A DNA stretch of 64,000 bases from Elgaria multicarinata webbii (taxonomy: Eukaryota; Chordata; Lepidosauria; Squamata; Anguidae). The notes below the pieces were generated by a model. That model searched no databases and had not been told where the DNA came from. It saw only the letters and a program-made list of their open reading frames with translations. The DNA is taken from assembly GCF_023053635.1 (NCBI RefSeq), contig NC_086178.1, forward strand, positions 90,814,226-90,878,225, given 5' to 3'. This document shows positions 10,650 through 21,721 of the stretch, in pieces. How positions within the stretch are numbered: position 1 is the first letter of the stretch; the number at the start of each line of letters is the position of its first letter. The position numbers were made by a program, and so were the translations under genes.

Positions 10650-11400
10650 TGCATTTTGTGGCATTTTACATGACTTGAATGCTCAATGAACTGGAGCAGC
10701 AGACATGACAACAAGCAGTATTCCTAGGGTAACTATTAGCACTGTTTTTCTGGAAGTACAGAGAGCTGGTTTGAGGCAATGGAAGGGTGGGGGTTTTGCC
10801 ATTGCATATTTGGGTAGGTGTTGTGATTTCTTATATTTCACTGTTGTAGCAGCCCAGTTTGCAGTCCAAAACCCTTGGCTAAAAATTGTGGAAGTAGGCT
10901 TTGCATTCTGTGGAGGTGTTTTTTTTACTGTCAGACAAGGTCAAAACAATATTGGGGATATTGGGTTATTTTCTACATAGACCAAACATAATGACTTGTT
11001 CTGAAGCTTAATTTCCAGTCACTTGAAAAGGCATTAACAAATTTGTTCAGCTTTTTTCCATTATATATGCTGGAAATAATACATTTTAAATAGTGATTAA
11101 TTCCAGAGGAACAATCATGTTTAGCCTTTTGCAAGAAAAACAAGTCTTAAAAACTAACAGATATATGGTAGCATTTCATGAATTTGAGCCCTTGCATCTG
11201 TTGATGTGGGCTCTCAGCCATGAAATTGAATTCTACAATAAATCTGTAAGTCTTAAGGTGTCACAGGACTCTTCCTCCTCTTTTTTTTTTAAGTAAATGG
11301 TGATTGAACGCTATGTGCCAATTTCATACCATTGTTTTTCTGGACAATTTATCCTTCATGTTTGACTTCGGTCATCCTTGCTATGCACATGCACCACCTT
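10650..11400. other. EIF4EBP2 intron 1, unassigned part
   Basis: No exon or clear repeat. A SINE/LINE-like edge at 11240-11290 (TCTTAAGGTGTCACAGGACTC followed by T-run) resembles a common reptile repeat, but is too short to classify. Confidence 0.35.
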
Positions 11401-11402
11401 GA

Positions 11403-11880
11403 TGTAGATATGATAGAGGTGTACAAAATTATGCATGGTGGAGAATATGGATAGGGAGACATTTTTCTCCCTCTCTCAAAATACTAGAACCAGGGGTCAT
11501 TCCATGAAGCTGATGGGTGGGAGATTCGGGACAGATAAAAGGTAGTACTACTTAACACAGCACATAGTCAAACTATGGAATTTGCTACCACAGATGTAGT
11601 GAGGGCCACCAGTTGGATGGCTTTAAAAGGGGGTTAGATAAATTCTTGAAGGAGAAGGCTTTCAATGCCTACTAATCCTGATAAGTATGTGCTACCTCCA
11701 GTATTGGAGGCAGTAAGCCTATGTGTACCAGTTACTGGGGAACATGGGTGGGAGGGTACTATTGCACTTATATTTTGCTTGTGGGTTCCTGGTCAACAGC
11801 TGGTTGGCCACTGTTTGCACAACATGCTAGACTAGATGGACCGTGGTCTGATCCAGCATGTCTCTTCTTATGTTCTTGAT
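11403..11880 (+). mobile_element. CR1 LINE, 3' portion
   Basis: Starts in the coding tail (GAGGTGTACAAAATTATGCA), continues through the conserved 3' UTR (ATGGCTTTAAAAGGGGGTTA, ACCTCCAGTATTGGAGGCAG, CAGCTGGTTGGCCACTGT) and ends GGTCTGATCCAGCATGTCTC then TTCTTATGTTCTT, the classic CR1 terminus. The same segment is present at 38000-38345 and, inverted, at 33300-33545. It is 5' truncated. Confidence 0.88.
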
Positions 11881-12049
11881 TCATGCTTGTAGAACCTTTT
11901 TTTTGTCATGCTGGGTTCTGACAGGCTCATAGGTGTGTGTGTAGATAAATAGCTACACACACACATTAATTATGAATCACATTAAAATAAATTGTAAGCA
12001 AAGTATAAAATAACGGTATACGATCATAATTAAAAATACTGTGTAATAC

Positions 12050-12330
12050 TACTGAATGCAGACAACAATATTAGCTTCCTTGGAGTGCTTGTTGGGAAAA
12101 GTATGTTTTTCAATAAGCATTAAAAAACCTAGGAGAGTTGGCACTTGTTGAATTTGCAATGGTAGAGATTTCCAGAGAGTGGGCACTACAATACTAAAGG
12201 CCCTAGACACACACCACACAAGATACAATTTAATCATGGTACTTGGAAACACAAAATACAATTTAATCATGGTAGTTGAAGTGTGCTGCAAGAGAAAAAC
12301 AATTATGCGTCTTATCTTTCTAATCTTCTT
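12050..12330 (-). mobile_element. Decayed LINE 3' fragment, L2-like
   Basis: On the minus strand this resembles the 3' part of the family at 2493-2860 and 23700-24010 (segments equivalent to GGCCTTTAGTATTGTAGTGCCC and the loss-of-frame region before the 3' UTR). It includes a short internal duplication, ATACAATTTAATCATGGTA at 12222-12240 and 12257-12275. Strongly diverged. Confidence 0.5.
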
Positions 12331-14945
12331 GAAGTACCAGCGTGGCAAGACTGCAGTTTGTGGCCATGGCTTTAACAATCTTTGAAGTCCTGTTTCCGCC
12401 ATATGGGTAACTGACCAGGTGTATGTTAATTTCATATGACTTTTTGTGGGGAGGGTGCTGTGAAGAGAGCAAGTTACCTCTTAAAGCAACTGCACTTAAT
12501 GGATTATGCAGGAATCTAAAGAAGGAATTACAGAGAAAACATAAAAGTTGTACTTCATTAACTAACATCATTTCTCCTCCCCTATTTTTTGTTACTAGGC
12601 TGAATATATTAATTGTTTACTGAGAAGTAAGTCCCACTGGATTCAATAGGACTTTCTTCCAAGTAAGTGTGCCTTATAGGTAGCAGTCCTGTGCACACTT
12701 GGAAATAAGTCCCAGTGGGTCTGTCTTCTCAAGAAAAATGCACAAGATTAAGCTAAAATAATGTTTTGAGCTCTACCGCGTGCCACAACACACTTTCAAA
12801 ATACAAAGAGAAATTAAAGTGGATGTAGCCATGGGAGGTATAGTAATTCAATCTTTCAGAGTAGGAGACATTGTGTTTCAGAATTAGAAGCTTATAAAGG
12901 GGAAAGGGAGAGAAATTAATTTACATTGGTGGCACATTCATGCAGTTGCTGTGAATACATTTATTACAATAGTTAGGTTTTATTTGTGCACATTTAGAAT
13001 TTATTGTGCTGTTCAAGGATTATTAACATTTCTCAAAGATTACCAGGAGATGGGCTGAAAATATTTTCCCCAAAAGCCACAATATACATAGTGCATGACC
13101 TTTTATGGTTACATTTTCTCCCTATACCTAAGGTCTGAAAAGGGTTTGTGATGTGCCCAAACATTACTTTTAAAAGCTTACTGTTAGCATCCTGACTCAG
13201 AAGTTATGCGGTTCTTTGACAGAGTGATTAACATAGAGTACTCCAATATATCACCATTAACTTACTGCAACAGTGAGCAGAAGGTAGATTGTAGTCTCTT
13301 GATCATCTAGTGCCCACTGGTTGCTTGGTTTTCAAAGCACTTTTTATACTCCTAAGCCAAATTGCATGCTCAGAGTTGCTTATCTTTCGGCATAAGAAAT
13401 CTGTGTTAAGTTATTCTGAATACACACTCTTGCTTTATTCATTTAACTTATCAGTGGACACTAGGAGTTGTTTTTAAGGTACACCACGCAAAACTGGTCA
13501 ACCTATAGAATCTTTACAGAATCTAAGAAGTTTTAACACAGAAATAATCACCTGAAAGGACTGTGCCTGTAGCCTAACTTGGTTTCCATACTGCTTGGCT
13601 TTGGAAACACTGATAGATGAATATAAATACATTCATATTTGCTTATACAAAACAAGGACCTGTGTCAGAACTAGACCAAAGAAGAGCTCTTAAAAAGCCT
13701 GTTTCAGGAACTAGATCAAAATAGCAAGGGTCAGAAATAGTGCTCCAGACTGAAGCTGTAGATGTGTAAAGGAGAAGGAATTTGGAAGGACAAAATATCA
13801 GATTGCTGCTTAGGAGTGCCAGCAGCCAGAAGGAACTGAGGAGGGGCAAAGACACATAAATTTGGCACTGTTTGGATTGATTCCCCAGCTTATACAGAGT
13901 TCCTTCTGTTTTGTTAGGAGACACATTCCATGTTCATTTTGATTTTGTTTTGTTTGAAAGCACTGAGTGTGCCTTGCTACCTGCCATGGACACTGGAACT
14001 TAGCCCAGGTCAACAGCAAAAAAGTAATGCTGATGCCAAGAGCAAAAAGACATGAACATTCAAGTATTAACACTTCTGCTGAATCTTGCCTTGAAAAGCA
14101 ACAACGCAGCAGGCCTCTTAAGAGCCTTGCTGGCTGAAATCATATTCAGAACCAAAGTAAAAAAGCTCCCAACTCAAGACAGTGGCCTGTTGACTTTTGG
14201 AAAGTGCAAAAAAAAAATGAAAATAAATTAAAACTTAAACCATTACTATTTTTCAAGAGTGTTTCTGCTTTTGTTCTTTGGAGAAGCAATGACCATTCCT
14301 TGTGTTAGTGGACCCTCACCTGCAACCACTAGAATGTCTTTGCCTGCTAAGCAAGCCTTCAATTCATGATCATCACAGGAGATTTTTGCTCAGTGGTTCT
14401 TTGCCATTATGCCACAGTCCTTATGACCTTGCCTTCAAGTTCAGGGGAACAAGTATTCTGCAGGGTTGTTATTCCCTTTGTATTAAAACTGCAAAACACA
14501 CCACAATATGCAAAGACTTGTTCGTTTCAGACTGCTGTATTGTCTTGTCAAAGACAAGGGCCGAGGATTTTGAGACTATTTAGGCACAGAGATAAACTGA
14601 TAAGCAAGAAGATAAAAATTAAAGAGTGGAGGGCAGCTGGTGAGAGGTAGGTTAAAAGATCAGACCCATTCTTCCCTTGTTGTTGACCTCGGTTTACCCT
14701 GAACTTGAAGTCTGATGTTTGTTCTGTTGTTCAAATATGAAGGTCTTTTGGGTACAAGATACAAAGTATGTTTGTGGCCAAGGGGTGAGAAATTGGAAAA
14801 GAACAATGAAAAGAGGACAAATTTGCATTCTGCTTGTCCAGCGTGCTGTGTCTGGGACCTAGTTTGGAATGGTAGATAAGTGAGCTGGTGGTTTGGCTAG
14901 AAAAAGCTCTGCATTTCATGCAGTTTTGCAAACTACCCTAGCTAC
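12331..14945. other. EIF4EBP2 intron 1, unassigned part
   Basis: One decayed GCAATCC-type repeat at 12612-12720. Otherwise apparently unique intronic sequence with no exon-like frame bounded by good splice sites that I can recognise. Confidence 0.4.
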
Positions 14946-14947
14946 TA

Positions 14948-15180
14948 CCCTGTTTCCCCGAAAGTAAGACATCCCCCGAAAATAAGACCTACTTCCAGTT
15001 TTGCCTCTCGCTGTAATATAAGGCATCCCCCGAAAATAAGACCTTTTTTTTTGTTCAACAATAAATGTGTACCGTATTCTTCTTCATGGAAAAATAAGAC
15101 ATCCCCTGAAAATAAGACCTAGCGCATCTTTGGGAGCAAAAATTAATATAAGACACTGTCTTATTTTCGGGGAAATAGGG
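14948..15180. mobile_element. Mariner-type MITE flanked by TA
   Basis: A 233-bp element between TA dinucleotides (14946-14947 and 15181-15182). Ends CCCTGTTTCCCCGAAA and TTTTCGGGGAAATAGGG are inverted repeats. The AATAAGAC motif recurs in both orientations through the interior (AAAATAAGACCTA, TCTTATTTTC). TA targets and this terminus fit Tc1/mariner. There is no transposase frame. A near-identical inverted copy is at 37499-37732, so activity was recent relative to the other repeats. Confidence 0.9.
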
Positions 15181-15582
15181 TAGGGGGCTGGTTTCCCACC
15201 CTTCCCACACTAGCCACTTCCTCATATCTCTCTCAGTGCTGCAGCTTGGACCACAGTGTGGTGGAGGATCGGTTCCTGTCCTTTATCACTGACTCGGTTT
15301 CTGATTATTTATGCTGGGAGTGCCGTTCCTTATGTAGTCAAAATGGCGCTGTCCACAAACAAAAGGGAGATATTAGCATGCTCAGGGTGGGGGAACCCTA
15401 TGGTTTGCAGAAGTACAAAACATCTTTAGGAAAGATTTTCCCCAATGTGCTCAGTGGCCATAGAGAGGAGTGGAGGTGGAATGGAGCGGCTAGAATCCAG
15501 AATAGGGAGCATTCCCACTTGATTTGGTTTTTAATTTTAATTCAAAACTACGGTCCTTCACATATTCCATATCAGTTTGAGA

Positions 15583-15714
15583 CAGGGGTGGGCAGCTTGT
15601 GGACCTCCAGATGTTTTTGGCCTATTCTCATGATCTCTTACCATTGGCTGCTAAGTAGGGCTGATGGGAATTCTGGGCCAAAACTTCTGGAGGGCCACAA
15701 GTTGCCCACCTCTG
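15583..15714. mobile_element. Palindromic hAT-like MITE (CAACCTGG family), copy 2
   Basis: Ends CAGGGGTGGGCAGCTTGTGG and CCACAAGTTGCCCACCTCTG are inverted repeats, and the centre contains GGGCTGATGGGAATTCTGGG. About 132 bp, non-coding. Confidence 0.8.
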
Positions 15715-15719
15715 GAGTT

Positions 15720-16310
15720 TAATAAGATCATCTCTCTGCAGTTCAATTTGGAATAGCCTTACACTTTCTCAATAGCATTACAAAGTGATGAGGTATTCCA
15801 AGTAGAAGGCTAGACATAAAGTGTTTTCAGCATGCTGGCTGCAGACCAGCCATTCAGCTCCCATCTCTCATTTTTGAATGTCTTCACTTATTTTCCTTTT
15901 ATATCTGCATCTTAATGAGGGTAATGACCAGGAAAATGGCTATAAAAGTGCCCCCCTGTGCTGTTCCCCCATGTTATCCGCAGCATCTGTTTAGTGTATC
16001 ACTGTCAACAACGAATGTAACAGAAGCACAGTGCTACATTCTAGCCAACTCTTCCTTCTTTCATTAGGCTTTTCAGACAAGTTCTTTCTCCCAAGATCCA
16101 CTGCTGCAATGCCTCCACATTAAATGGAGACTGTTATTTAGGAATTAAGCGCCTAGCCTGAGCCCTTGGGTAGTGCCCCTAAAGTCATTGGAACCTATTT
16201 CTAAGCTAATTCTGCCTAGGATCAGAGTTTTCATTAGGAAAGCTTATTGGGAACAGCTGGAAGTTTGGAAGAGAAAAACTTTCATTTAGAGTCAAAATAG
16301 CTGAGAGTCA
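15720..16310. other. EIF4EBP2 intron 1, unassigned part
   Basis: No recognised repeat or exon. Confidence 0.35.
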
Positions 16311-16527
16311 GGCCTCATCTACACCAAGCAGGATATTGCACTATTAAAACGATATATAAAAGGCAGGAGCCACACTACTGTTTTATAGCAGTATTGAAGT
16401 GCACTGACAACTGTTGGGGCCCATTGACACATACCATATACCACTTTCATACTGCTATATCCTGCTTGTGTGGCTCCTGCCTTTTATATACCACTTTCAT
16501 AGTTCAATATCCTGCTTGGTGTAGAGC
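16311..16527. mobile_element. Palindromic Harbinger-like MITE, deleted copy
   Basis: Same family as 8199-8493: starts GGCCTCATCTACACCAAG, ends ATATCCTGCTTGGTGTAGA. The left arm is full, but the right arm lacks the part complementary to GACAACTGTTGGGGCCCAT, and the internal sequence TATATCCTGCTTG joins directly to TGTGGCTCCTGCC. The target duplication is not preserved. Confidence 0.8.
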
Positions 16528-16544
16528 AGTGACTAGCCTAAGTA

Positions 16545-16618
16545 GCTGAGTGGAGACTAGAACCTGGTTCTCCCAAGTCCCAGTCCAACACTCTAACCAC
16601 TACACCATACTGGCTTTA
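16545..16618 (-). mobile_element. tRNA-derived SINE head
   Basis: On the minus strand it reads GTATGGTGTAGTGGTTAGAG, an A-box region, followed by TGTTGGACTGGGACTTGGGA and a B-box-like GAACCAGGTTC. This is the tRNA-related 5' head of a SINE family common in squamates. The 3' body is missing, or abuts the MITE ending at 16527. Confidence 0.75.
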
Positions 16619-16619
16619 C

Positions 16620-17612
16620 TACAGAAACAAGATTTTTGAACTCAAGTCCAGCAATTGGAATACATTGTATAAATAGTGTAAACTTGAATTCTCATTCTTT
16701 ATCCCTGTTATAACTCTTCTTATAGAACTGTAGGAGTTCCTGGGTCTGATTTCTTGTAGCTTGGGTTTAATTTTTGAATAAAAACTAGAACGTGAAAATG
16801 GGGAGCTATGGCAGGGAAAAGAAAACTGGTGTCAAGGGGAGGAGAGAAGAATAGGTGCCTCTGGGCTGTAGTAATTGTAGACAAGTCCAGGTAGTTACTG
16901 GAAACCTCAGCTGCTACCCCCAAATGTTTTGGACCACAACTTCCAGCATTTCTATTTAAAATTATTTCTCGGCTGGCTTGGGAAGGGAGGCTTAAACGTT
17001 TTCAGCATTTTTTTCCTTTTAAAGAGTTGAAGTTGACCAGTTTTGTGCACATTATTTTTATTCTTGTAAATAGGGCTGCACATTTTAATACCTTGCATGC
17101 CTTTTACATACTTACCTTTAGTAATTTTGGGCACATTTGGGCCCTGCAAGAAAGATGGGTGTGTGGGCAGAATCAATCATTTTCCAGCAAAATCTCCTTC
17201 TTGGTAATTTAGAAGTGTTTCTTACTTGGGAGAGCTGATTAGTGAGTGTTTATAATCCTAGCTTGTTCAGTTTCTGTATTATTTCTGTATTGGAGATGGT
17301 GCTCTATAGGTGCCCAGCTCAGTTGATCTCATCTGAGTTTGATGGGAGGGGGCCGTTTCTGTCTGTGTTGGGCCTAAGCCATCACAGGCTTTTAGGCTAC
17401 AGCAAAAGCCATAATTTGGTGATTCGTGACACAACTCACAACAAAGATGGTCAGATCAGAAGGTTGACTAAAATGATGAAGATGGGAAGATGTACAATGA
17501 AGTAAATAACGTCAATCAGTTAAGCAAGGAAATTCTCTGTTGAGGTAAAAAAAAAACAAATTGGTCTCTCCCTGTTTTGGACAGGCCTTGCAACCTGTCT
17601 CCTAAGCCCCCT
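16620..17612. other. EIF4EBP2 intron 1, unassigned part
   Basis: No recognised repeat or exon; short open frames on either strand carry no domain. Confidence 0.35.
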
Positions 17613-17614
17613 CT

Positions 17615-17728
17615 CAGCCTTCCTCAACCTGGGGCGCTCCAGATGTGTTGGACTACAACTCCCAGAATGGGGGTGTTCTGGGAGATGCAGTCCAACACAT
17701 CTGGAGCGCCCCAGGTTGAGGAAGGCTG
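17615..17728. mobile_element. Palindromic hAT-like MITE (CAACCTGG family), best copy
   Basis: A 114-bp foldback. CAGCCTTCCTCAACCTGG at the left is the exact complement of CCAGGTTGAGGAAGGCTG at the right, and the inner arms (CTCCAGATGTGTTGGACT and its partner) are also near-perfect. The CAG...CTG termini suggest hAT, but I see no matching 8-bp flanks. Confidence 0.88.
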
Positions 17729-18380
17729 TTATACACAGATATAGAATTCAGGCCAAACTTCTGCTCTTGACTAGATTAAAACCAGACAAGTTAACTGCTG
17801 CTGTTTTCTCAGTATGCTGTTCAAATACATTTGTTCTGCTTTTATTATGAAGTGAAATGGGGTTCATAATTTGCTGTGAAGAAGAAACCTGTAGTAGTCA
17901 GTGATGCAGAGCGGGGGGAAATTCTAGTGCTTTATTTTTACGCAGAGTATTTTCCATTTCATAAGTTCTTTAGTAAAAATTAATGTATGCCAATAGCAAA
18001 TACAATATTAGTAAACGATGGCAATTTCAGCACTGTAATTAATACTTTTCAGGTGATTATCCCTAGTGAGTGTGTGAGAGAATATACTGTATATGTCACT
18101 GAAATATTTATATGTCTCAGAGTGAAATGGAACTAATAAGTAATGGCAGCGAAATTGAAAGCCCAACAACCTCAATGGAAGAGAGTTATTTTTTAATTAT
18201 TTGCAAATATAGCAATAAGAAAAAATGAAAGTAGCCACAAAAGAGGGGAAAAGGGAAAAGGAAAGGAACAACATGTTAGAACATATCCACACAGAATAAT
18301 AATTTACAACACCATTAATAAAAAGAAAAAAAGGGATTTGACACTTCTATTTCAAATAAATATATGGACTGCTTATATTA

Positions 18381-18403
18381 GTGTGTGTGTGTGTGTGTGT
18401 GTT
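18381..18403. repeat. (GT)n microsatellite
   Basis: About eleven GT dinucleotides in intron 1. Confidence 0.9.
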
Positions 18404-18540
18404 TATTTATCTAAATAAACATCCCTATGAAATTGTCTACTGTAGGAGAGGCATTCAAATGTAACAAGAGCAGTTAAATTTTCAGACTATTGAATGTTAG
18501 TGGGTGTTTATTCTTCCAGCCTTGAAGTAGAAGTCTTCTT

Positions 18541-18957
18541 GCAACTCTGTGCGTCCACATGACGCACAGGGAATCCTGGGATCAGGGAGGGATGATCCCT
18601 CCCTTGCCCTGGGATCTCGCCCTCCACTTTGGGGTCGCTTTTTCCGCAGTCCTGGACTGAGCCCGAGACCGTGGAATGTGTGACCCGTTGCTGTGGCTTG
18701 ATCCAGCTGCGCCCATCGGGAGGGGGGGCAGCGGGGAAATTAAAGTACTATTTTTTCAAAAAAAACTTTACCTTTGCGCACAACCGCTCATGCACTCCGC
18801 CTTCTTTAAAAAAAAATTTTTTTTAAGGCAGGCGCGACGCCTCTCCTCCTGAGGTCGTCGTGCCTTATGTGTAAACGGAGAAGGGATCTCGCGTTAATCA
18901 CAACGCGAGATCTTACCTCCTCCGTCGTGGGATAGAAGGTAAGTCTAGCTAAGGCCT
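18541..18957. mobile_element. GC-rich DNA transposon, AGCTAGACC family
   Basis: Starts in the family hairpin GTGCGTC-CACATGACGCACAGGG, continues with GGGATGATCCC and CG-rich interior, an A/T-run pair (18750-18825), CTCGCGTTAATCACAACGCGAG (an exact hairpin at 18888-18911), and ends AAGTCTAGCTAAGGCC. The right half (18740-18957) is clearly homologous to 53380-53593. The left terminus seems truncated. CpG content is far above that of the intron around it. Confidence 0.75.
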
Positions 18958-19445
18958 GTAAGGGCTTTTTGTGTCCTCTTTCACTATTAATCTCTTAATC
19001 TCCTCAGAAATACAATTTAAAAGAGCATGGACATCTACTAGCATTACAGGTTTTTCAAGAACGAAATATAAACAAGCAATATCTTCCAGCCCAAAAAAAG
19101 CCACTACAGGACATCCCCACATCATATGCCTCAATGAGGCATTGTTCTCATTACATTGCCAGCACCTAACAGTGCTGCTTCTTAACAGGCCTCAGTGGTA
19201 TCCAATCTATATGAAACATCAGTGTTGGTTGAATTAGCCTCAATTTTAAATCTACAGAAGTAGTACATATTTCTGAAGAAATAGTATATTGGGCAACTTT
19301 CCACTGATTAGATGTAAAGAGCATTCTAATTATGACATCTCCTTTACTACATTCCAAATGACTTTTATAAACAGCTATTGTAGGCTTAGCTTTGTGTAAA
19401 GAACCAGTTAATTCCTCCACAAAGTATAGGAAGTACTGAAACACT

Positions 19446-19930
19446 CATTGCTGATGGCCCATATATAGACTCCAACAAATGCTGTTGAAGTAGAATAGAG
19501 CTGAACTCTATTGAAATAGATGAGTGGTTGTCAGTATATCATACACCATTCTTTGGGTTGCTAAAATTAATTAATACATCAACATTTTCAGAACCTTTGT
19601 TTCCCCCCCTTAAATTTAAACAATGTAAGGGAAGTACACACTATTGCCTTTAAATTTTTACAAGTATTCCAATAAAAAAATGTAAATGATAAATCATTTA
19701 AATTATATTAAGCATGCTTATTTCTCCCCTCAAATATTTGAGGTCAAATAGTTGTGATACATTGGGATAAAAAATGAACACAGTATTTTTTTAGTTCATA
19801 CAAGTAAAATATACATACTAAATTAGATCTCTCTAGGGCATCAGAAATATTTTTGATGCAAATGGGAATTTTCCAATGCAGTTCAAAGAATTTCTGGTCG
19901 GTGTGATCATATTATGAGTGTTATCTGCAG
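19446..19930. other. EIF4EBP2 intron 1, unassigned AT-rich part
   Basis: AT-rich intronic sequence, nothing classifiable. Confidence 0.35.
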
Positions 19931-19934
19931 TGGT

Positions 19935-20200
19935 TACCAGTCCGCTTCCAGCCCCAATTTAAAGTGCTGGTTTTAAACTTAAAGCCCTAAACAGCTTGGG
20001 GCCGGGTTACTTGACAGAGGCCCTTCTCCAGGTACCTCTGCCAAATGAGGCAAGGCAGGTTGCTACAAGAGAAATGGTCTTTTGAGTGGTGGCATTCCAT
20101 CTGTGAGGCTCTTCTGGTGCTTAGGTTAAGGTCTTTTTGGTGACAGGTGAAGTCATTTTTATTTTCCCAGACATTTTAAGAATGGTTTTTAGTGCTTTTA
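19935..20200 (+). mobile_element. L2-like LINE, 5' part of a split copy
   Basis: Translation across 19950-20070 resembles the C-terminal tail of L2-type ORF2 (WLPV-like start, FKVLVLNLKALNSLGPGYLT). It is decayed, with frame breaks. The copy is split by the BovB-type insertion at 20201-20370 and resumes at 20371. Confidence 0.7.
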
Positions 20201-20370
20201 GTGGAAGGCAAAAGGAAGAGGGGCCGACCAAGGGCAAGATGGATGGATATTCTGGAGGTGACGGACTCAACCTTGGGGGAGCTAGGGGTGGCGATGGCCA
20301 ACAGAAAGCTCTGGCGTGGGCTGGTCCATGAAGTCATGAAGAGTCGGAAGCGACTGAACGAATAAACAAC
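20201..20370 (+). mobile_element. BovB/RTE LINE 3' end, nested insertion
   Basis: Encodes the C-terminal tail of an RTE-clade ORF: GRPRARWMDILEV... then WRGLVHEVMKSRKRLNE and a stop. It ends with GTCGGAAGCGACTGAACGAA and an ATAAACAAC tail, the BovB-type 3' end. The local frame is largely open over about 50 codons (part of 20137-20331), with one shift before the end. It lies inside an L2-like element, so it is the younger insertion. A SINE using a BovB tail is an alternative, but the coding tail favours the LINE. Confidence 0.8.
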
Positions 20371-20800
20371 AGGTTTTAACACCATTTTATTTTGGTGCTG
20401 GTTTTATGTGCTAAATGTTTTTACTCTTTGCTGCTGTTTTTATCTTGGTTCTGTTATATGCTGATTTTATTCATTATTTGTATTTTATGTTTTTAATGTA
20501 CTGCTCCCAGACTGTGGAATGGCCTGCCGGAGGAGATTCGTCAACGTGACAGTCTTTTAGAATTTAAAAAATGCAATAAAGACTGATCTATTCCGGCAGG
20601 CCTAGCCAGTGAAATTTTAGAATGTTTTCAGGATGTTTTAAAGATGTTTTTAATCATTTTTTAATGTGTATTTTATATCATGTTTTTATACTGTGTTTTA
20701 TACTTTGAATGGTTTTAGTTTTTGTGAACCACCCAAGGAGCTTCAGCTGTTGGGCGGTATAAAAATTCAATTAAATAAATAAATAAATAAATAAAAATTA
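20371..20800 (+). mobile_element. L2-like LINE, 3' part of a split copy
   Basis: AT-rich 3' UTR with coding-tail remnants (CTGTGGAATGGCCTGCCGGA at 20513-20532), then the family signature GAACCACCCAAGGAGCTTCA, TTGGGCGGTATAAAAATTCA and an (AAAT)n tail ending near 20795. Confidence 0.85.
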
Positions 20801-21035
20801 CTGTGCATCGCCCAGAAAATCTGGGTTATGAAAGCTCCACAAATAAATGGGTTTAGCCCCCTGGTGAGTTAGTTTAGGATTTCACCCTTAGTTATCAAAT
20901 TAATTAGCTCATACAAAAGGCTTGTGCCTTAACTGAGTTAGTGCACAGATATTGCGGGTAACCTTATCTATTGAAAAAGAATAATTCTGAGATGCCAATT
21001 ATCTTTGATCATCCCTCCCCACCCCGCCCCTGCAG

Positions 21036-21212
21036 GTACCCGAATCATTTATGACCGCAAGTTTCTGTTAGATCGCCGCAATTCTCCTATGGCTCAGACT
21101 CCTCCTTGCCACCTTCCGAATATCCCAGGAGTTACCAGCCCTGGCTCCATGACTGAGGATTCCAAAGTGGAAGTAAACAATCTGAACAATCATGAAGGGA
21201 AGCCTATAATTG
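21036..21212 (+). CDS. EIF4EBP2: EIF4EBP2 exon 2
   Basis: 177 bp encoding residues 48-106 plus one base. It carries the canonical eIF4E-binding motif YDRKFLL at residues 53-59 (YXXXXL-phi), the RRNSP serine (64, human S65) and AQTPP threonine (69, human T70) phosphosites, and the secondary eIF4E contact around PNIPGVTSP (75-83). The acceptor is a C-rich tract followed by TGCAG/G, and the donor is ATTG/GTAAG. The linker [13 protein letters not shown] has one NNL unit where the human protein, as I recall it ([15 protein letters not shown]), has two; this accounts for three of the four missing residues. The reading frame joins exons 1 and 3 at phase 1 on both sides. Confidence 0.98.
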
Positions 21213-21545
21213 GTAAGAGCATGGATGGACATACGGTGCATTACTAGTGTAACTGCTCCATGTTATATCGCAGTATAGTTAATATCAAAAGTGCTTTTTG
21301 CCTGCTTGCATGGGGAGGGTTGAGTAGCCAAAAAAGACCTGTAGGGCAAGGAGAGCTGGGTCTTTGGCTCTTTATGGGAAAAATGGGCACCCCTATATCT
21401 TTGTGCTTTCTGGCTAGAGAGAACTCCGTCTTTGGATTCATTCAAGCTGGGATAGCTGGGAGGCAGCCTTGCAGTGCTGCTCTTTTCCTGCACTGCAACC
21501 ACACAGCTACCCCACTTTGCATCCTTGAACTTGATGGAGTCCAAA
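21213..21545. other. EIF4EBP2 intron 2, first part
   Basis: No classifiable repeat. Open frames across 21244-21586 are by-products with no domain. Confidence 0.4.
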
Positions 21546-21549
21546 GACA

Positions 21550-21721
21550 GGGCCCGTTCAGAAGACACCTTAAACCATGGCTTTAACCACAGTGGTTAAG
21601 CCAGAAAGCTAGGCTGTGTTCAGAAGACACTTTAAACCATGGCTTTAACCACAGCAAATAAGGCTTTTTGCTTTATTCATCATGGTTAAAGCCGTGGTTT
21701 AAGGTGTCTTCTGAATGGGGT
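21550..21721. mobile_element. MITE, TTCAGAAGACACC family, copy 1
   Basis: Ends GGGCCCGTTCAGAAGACACC and GGTGTCTTCTGAATGGGG are inverted repeats, followed inward by TTAAACCATGGCTTTAACCA on both sides. An additional internal left end (TGTTCAGAAGACACTTTAAA at 21616) shows a nested or duplicated terminus. A second copy is at 44618-44789 with the same three-ended architecture. Confidence 0.82.

Larger units (their letters stand above)
18180..19445 (-). mobile_element. L1-like LINE ORF2 end, interrupted
   Basis: Minus-strand translation of 19444-18949 gives a decayed reverse-transcriptase C-terminus: RLIQPTLMFHIDWIPLRP, then RHMMWGCPVVAFFGLED, which resembles the CW-C...H-W-C zinc-knuckle tail of L1-clade ORF2. 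The frame contains stops. The probable AT-rich 3' UTR continues at 18180-18530, and the two parts are separated by the GC-rich DNA element at 18541-18957. Clade assignment is tentative. Confidence 0.5.

Noticed and set aside
18949-19444. Minus-strand frames as host exons
   Set aside because: They resemble the C-terminal tail of an L1-type ORF2, contain stops, and are interrupted by a DNA element.
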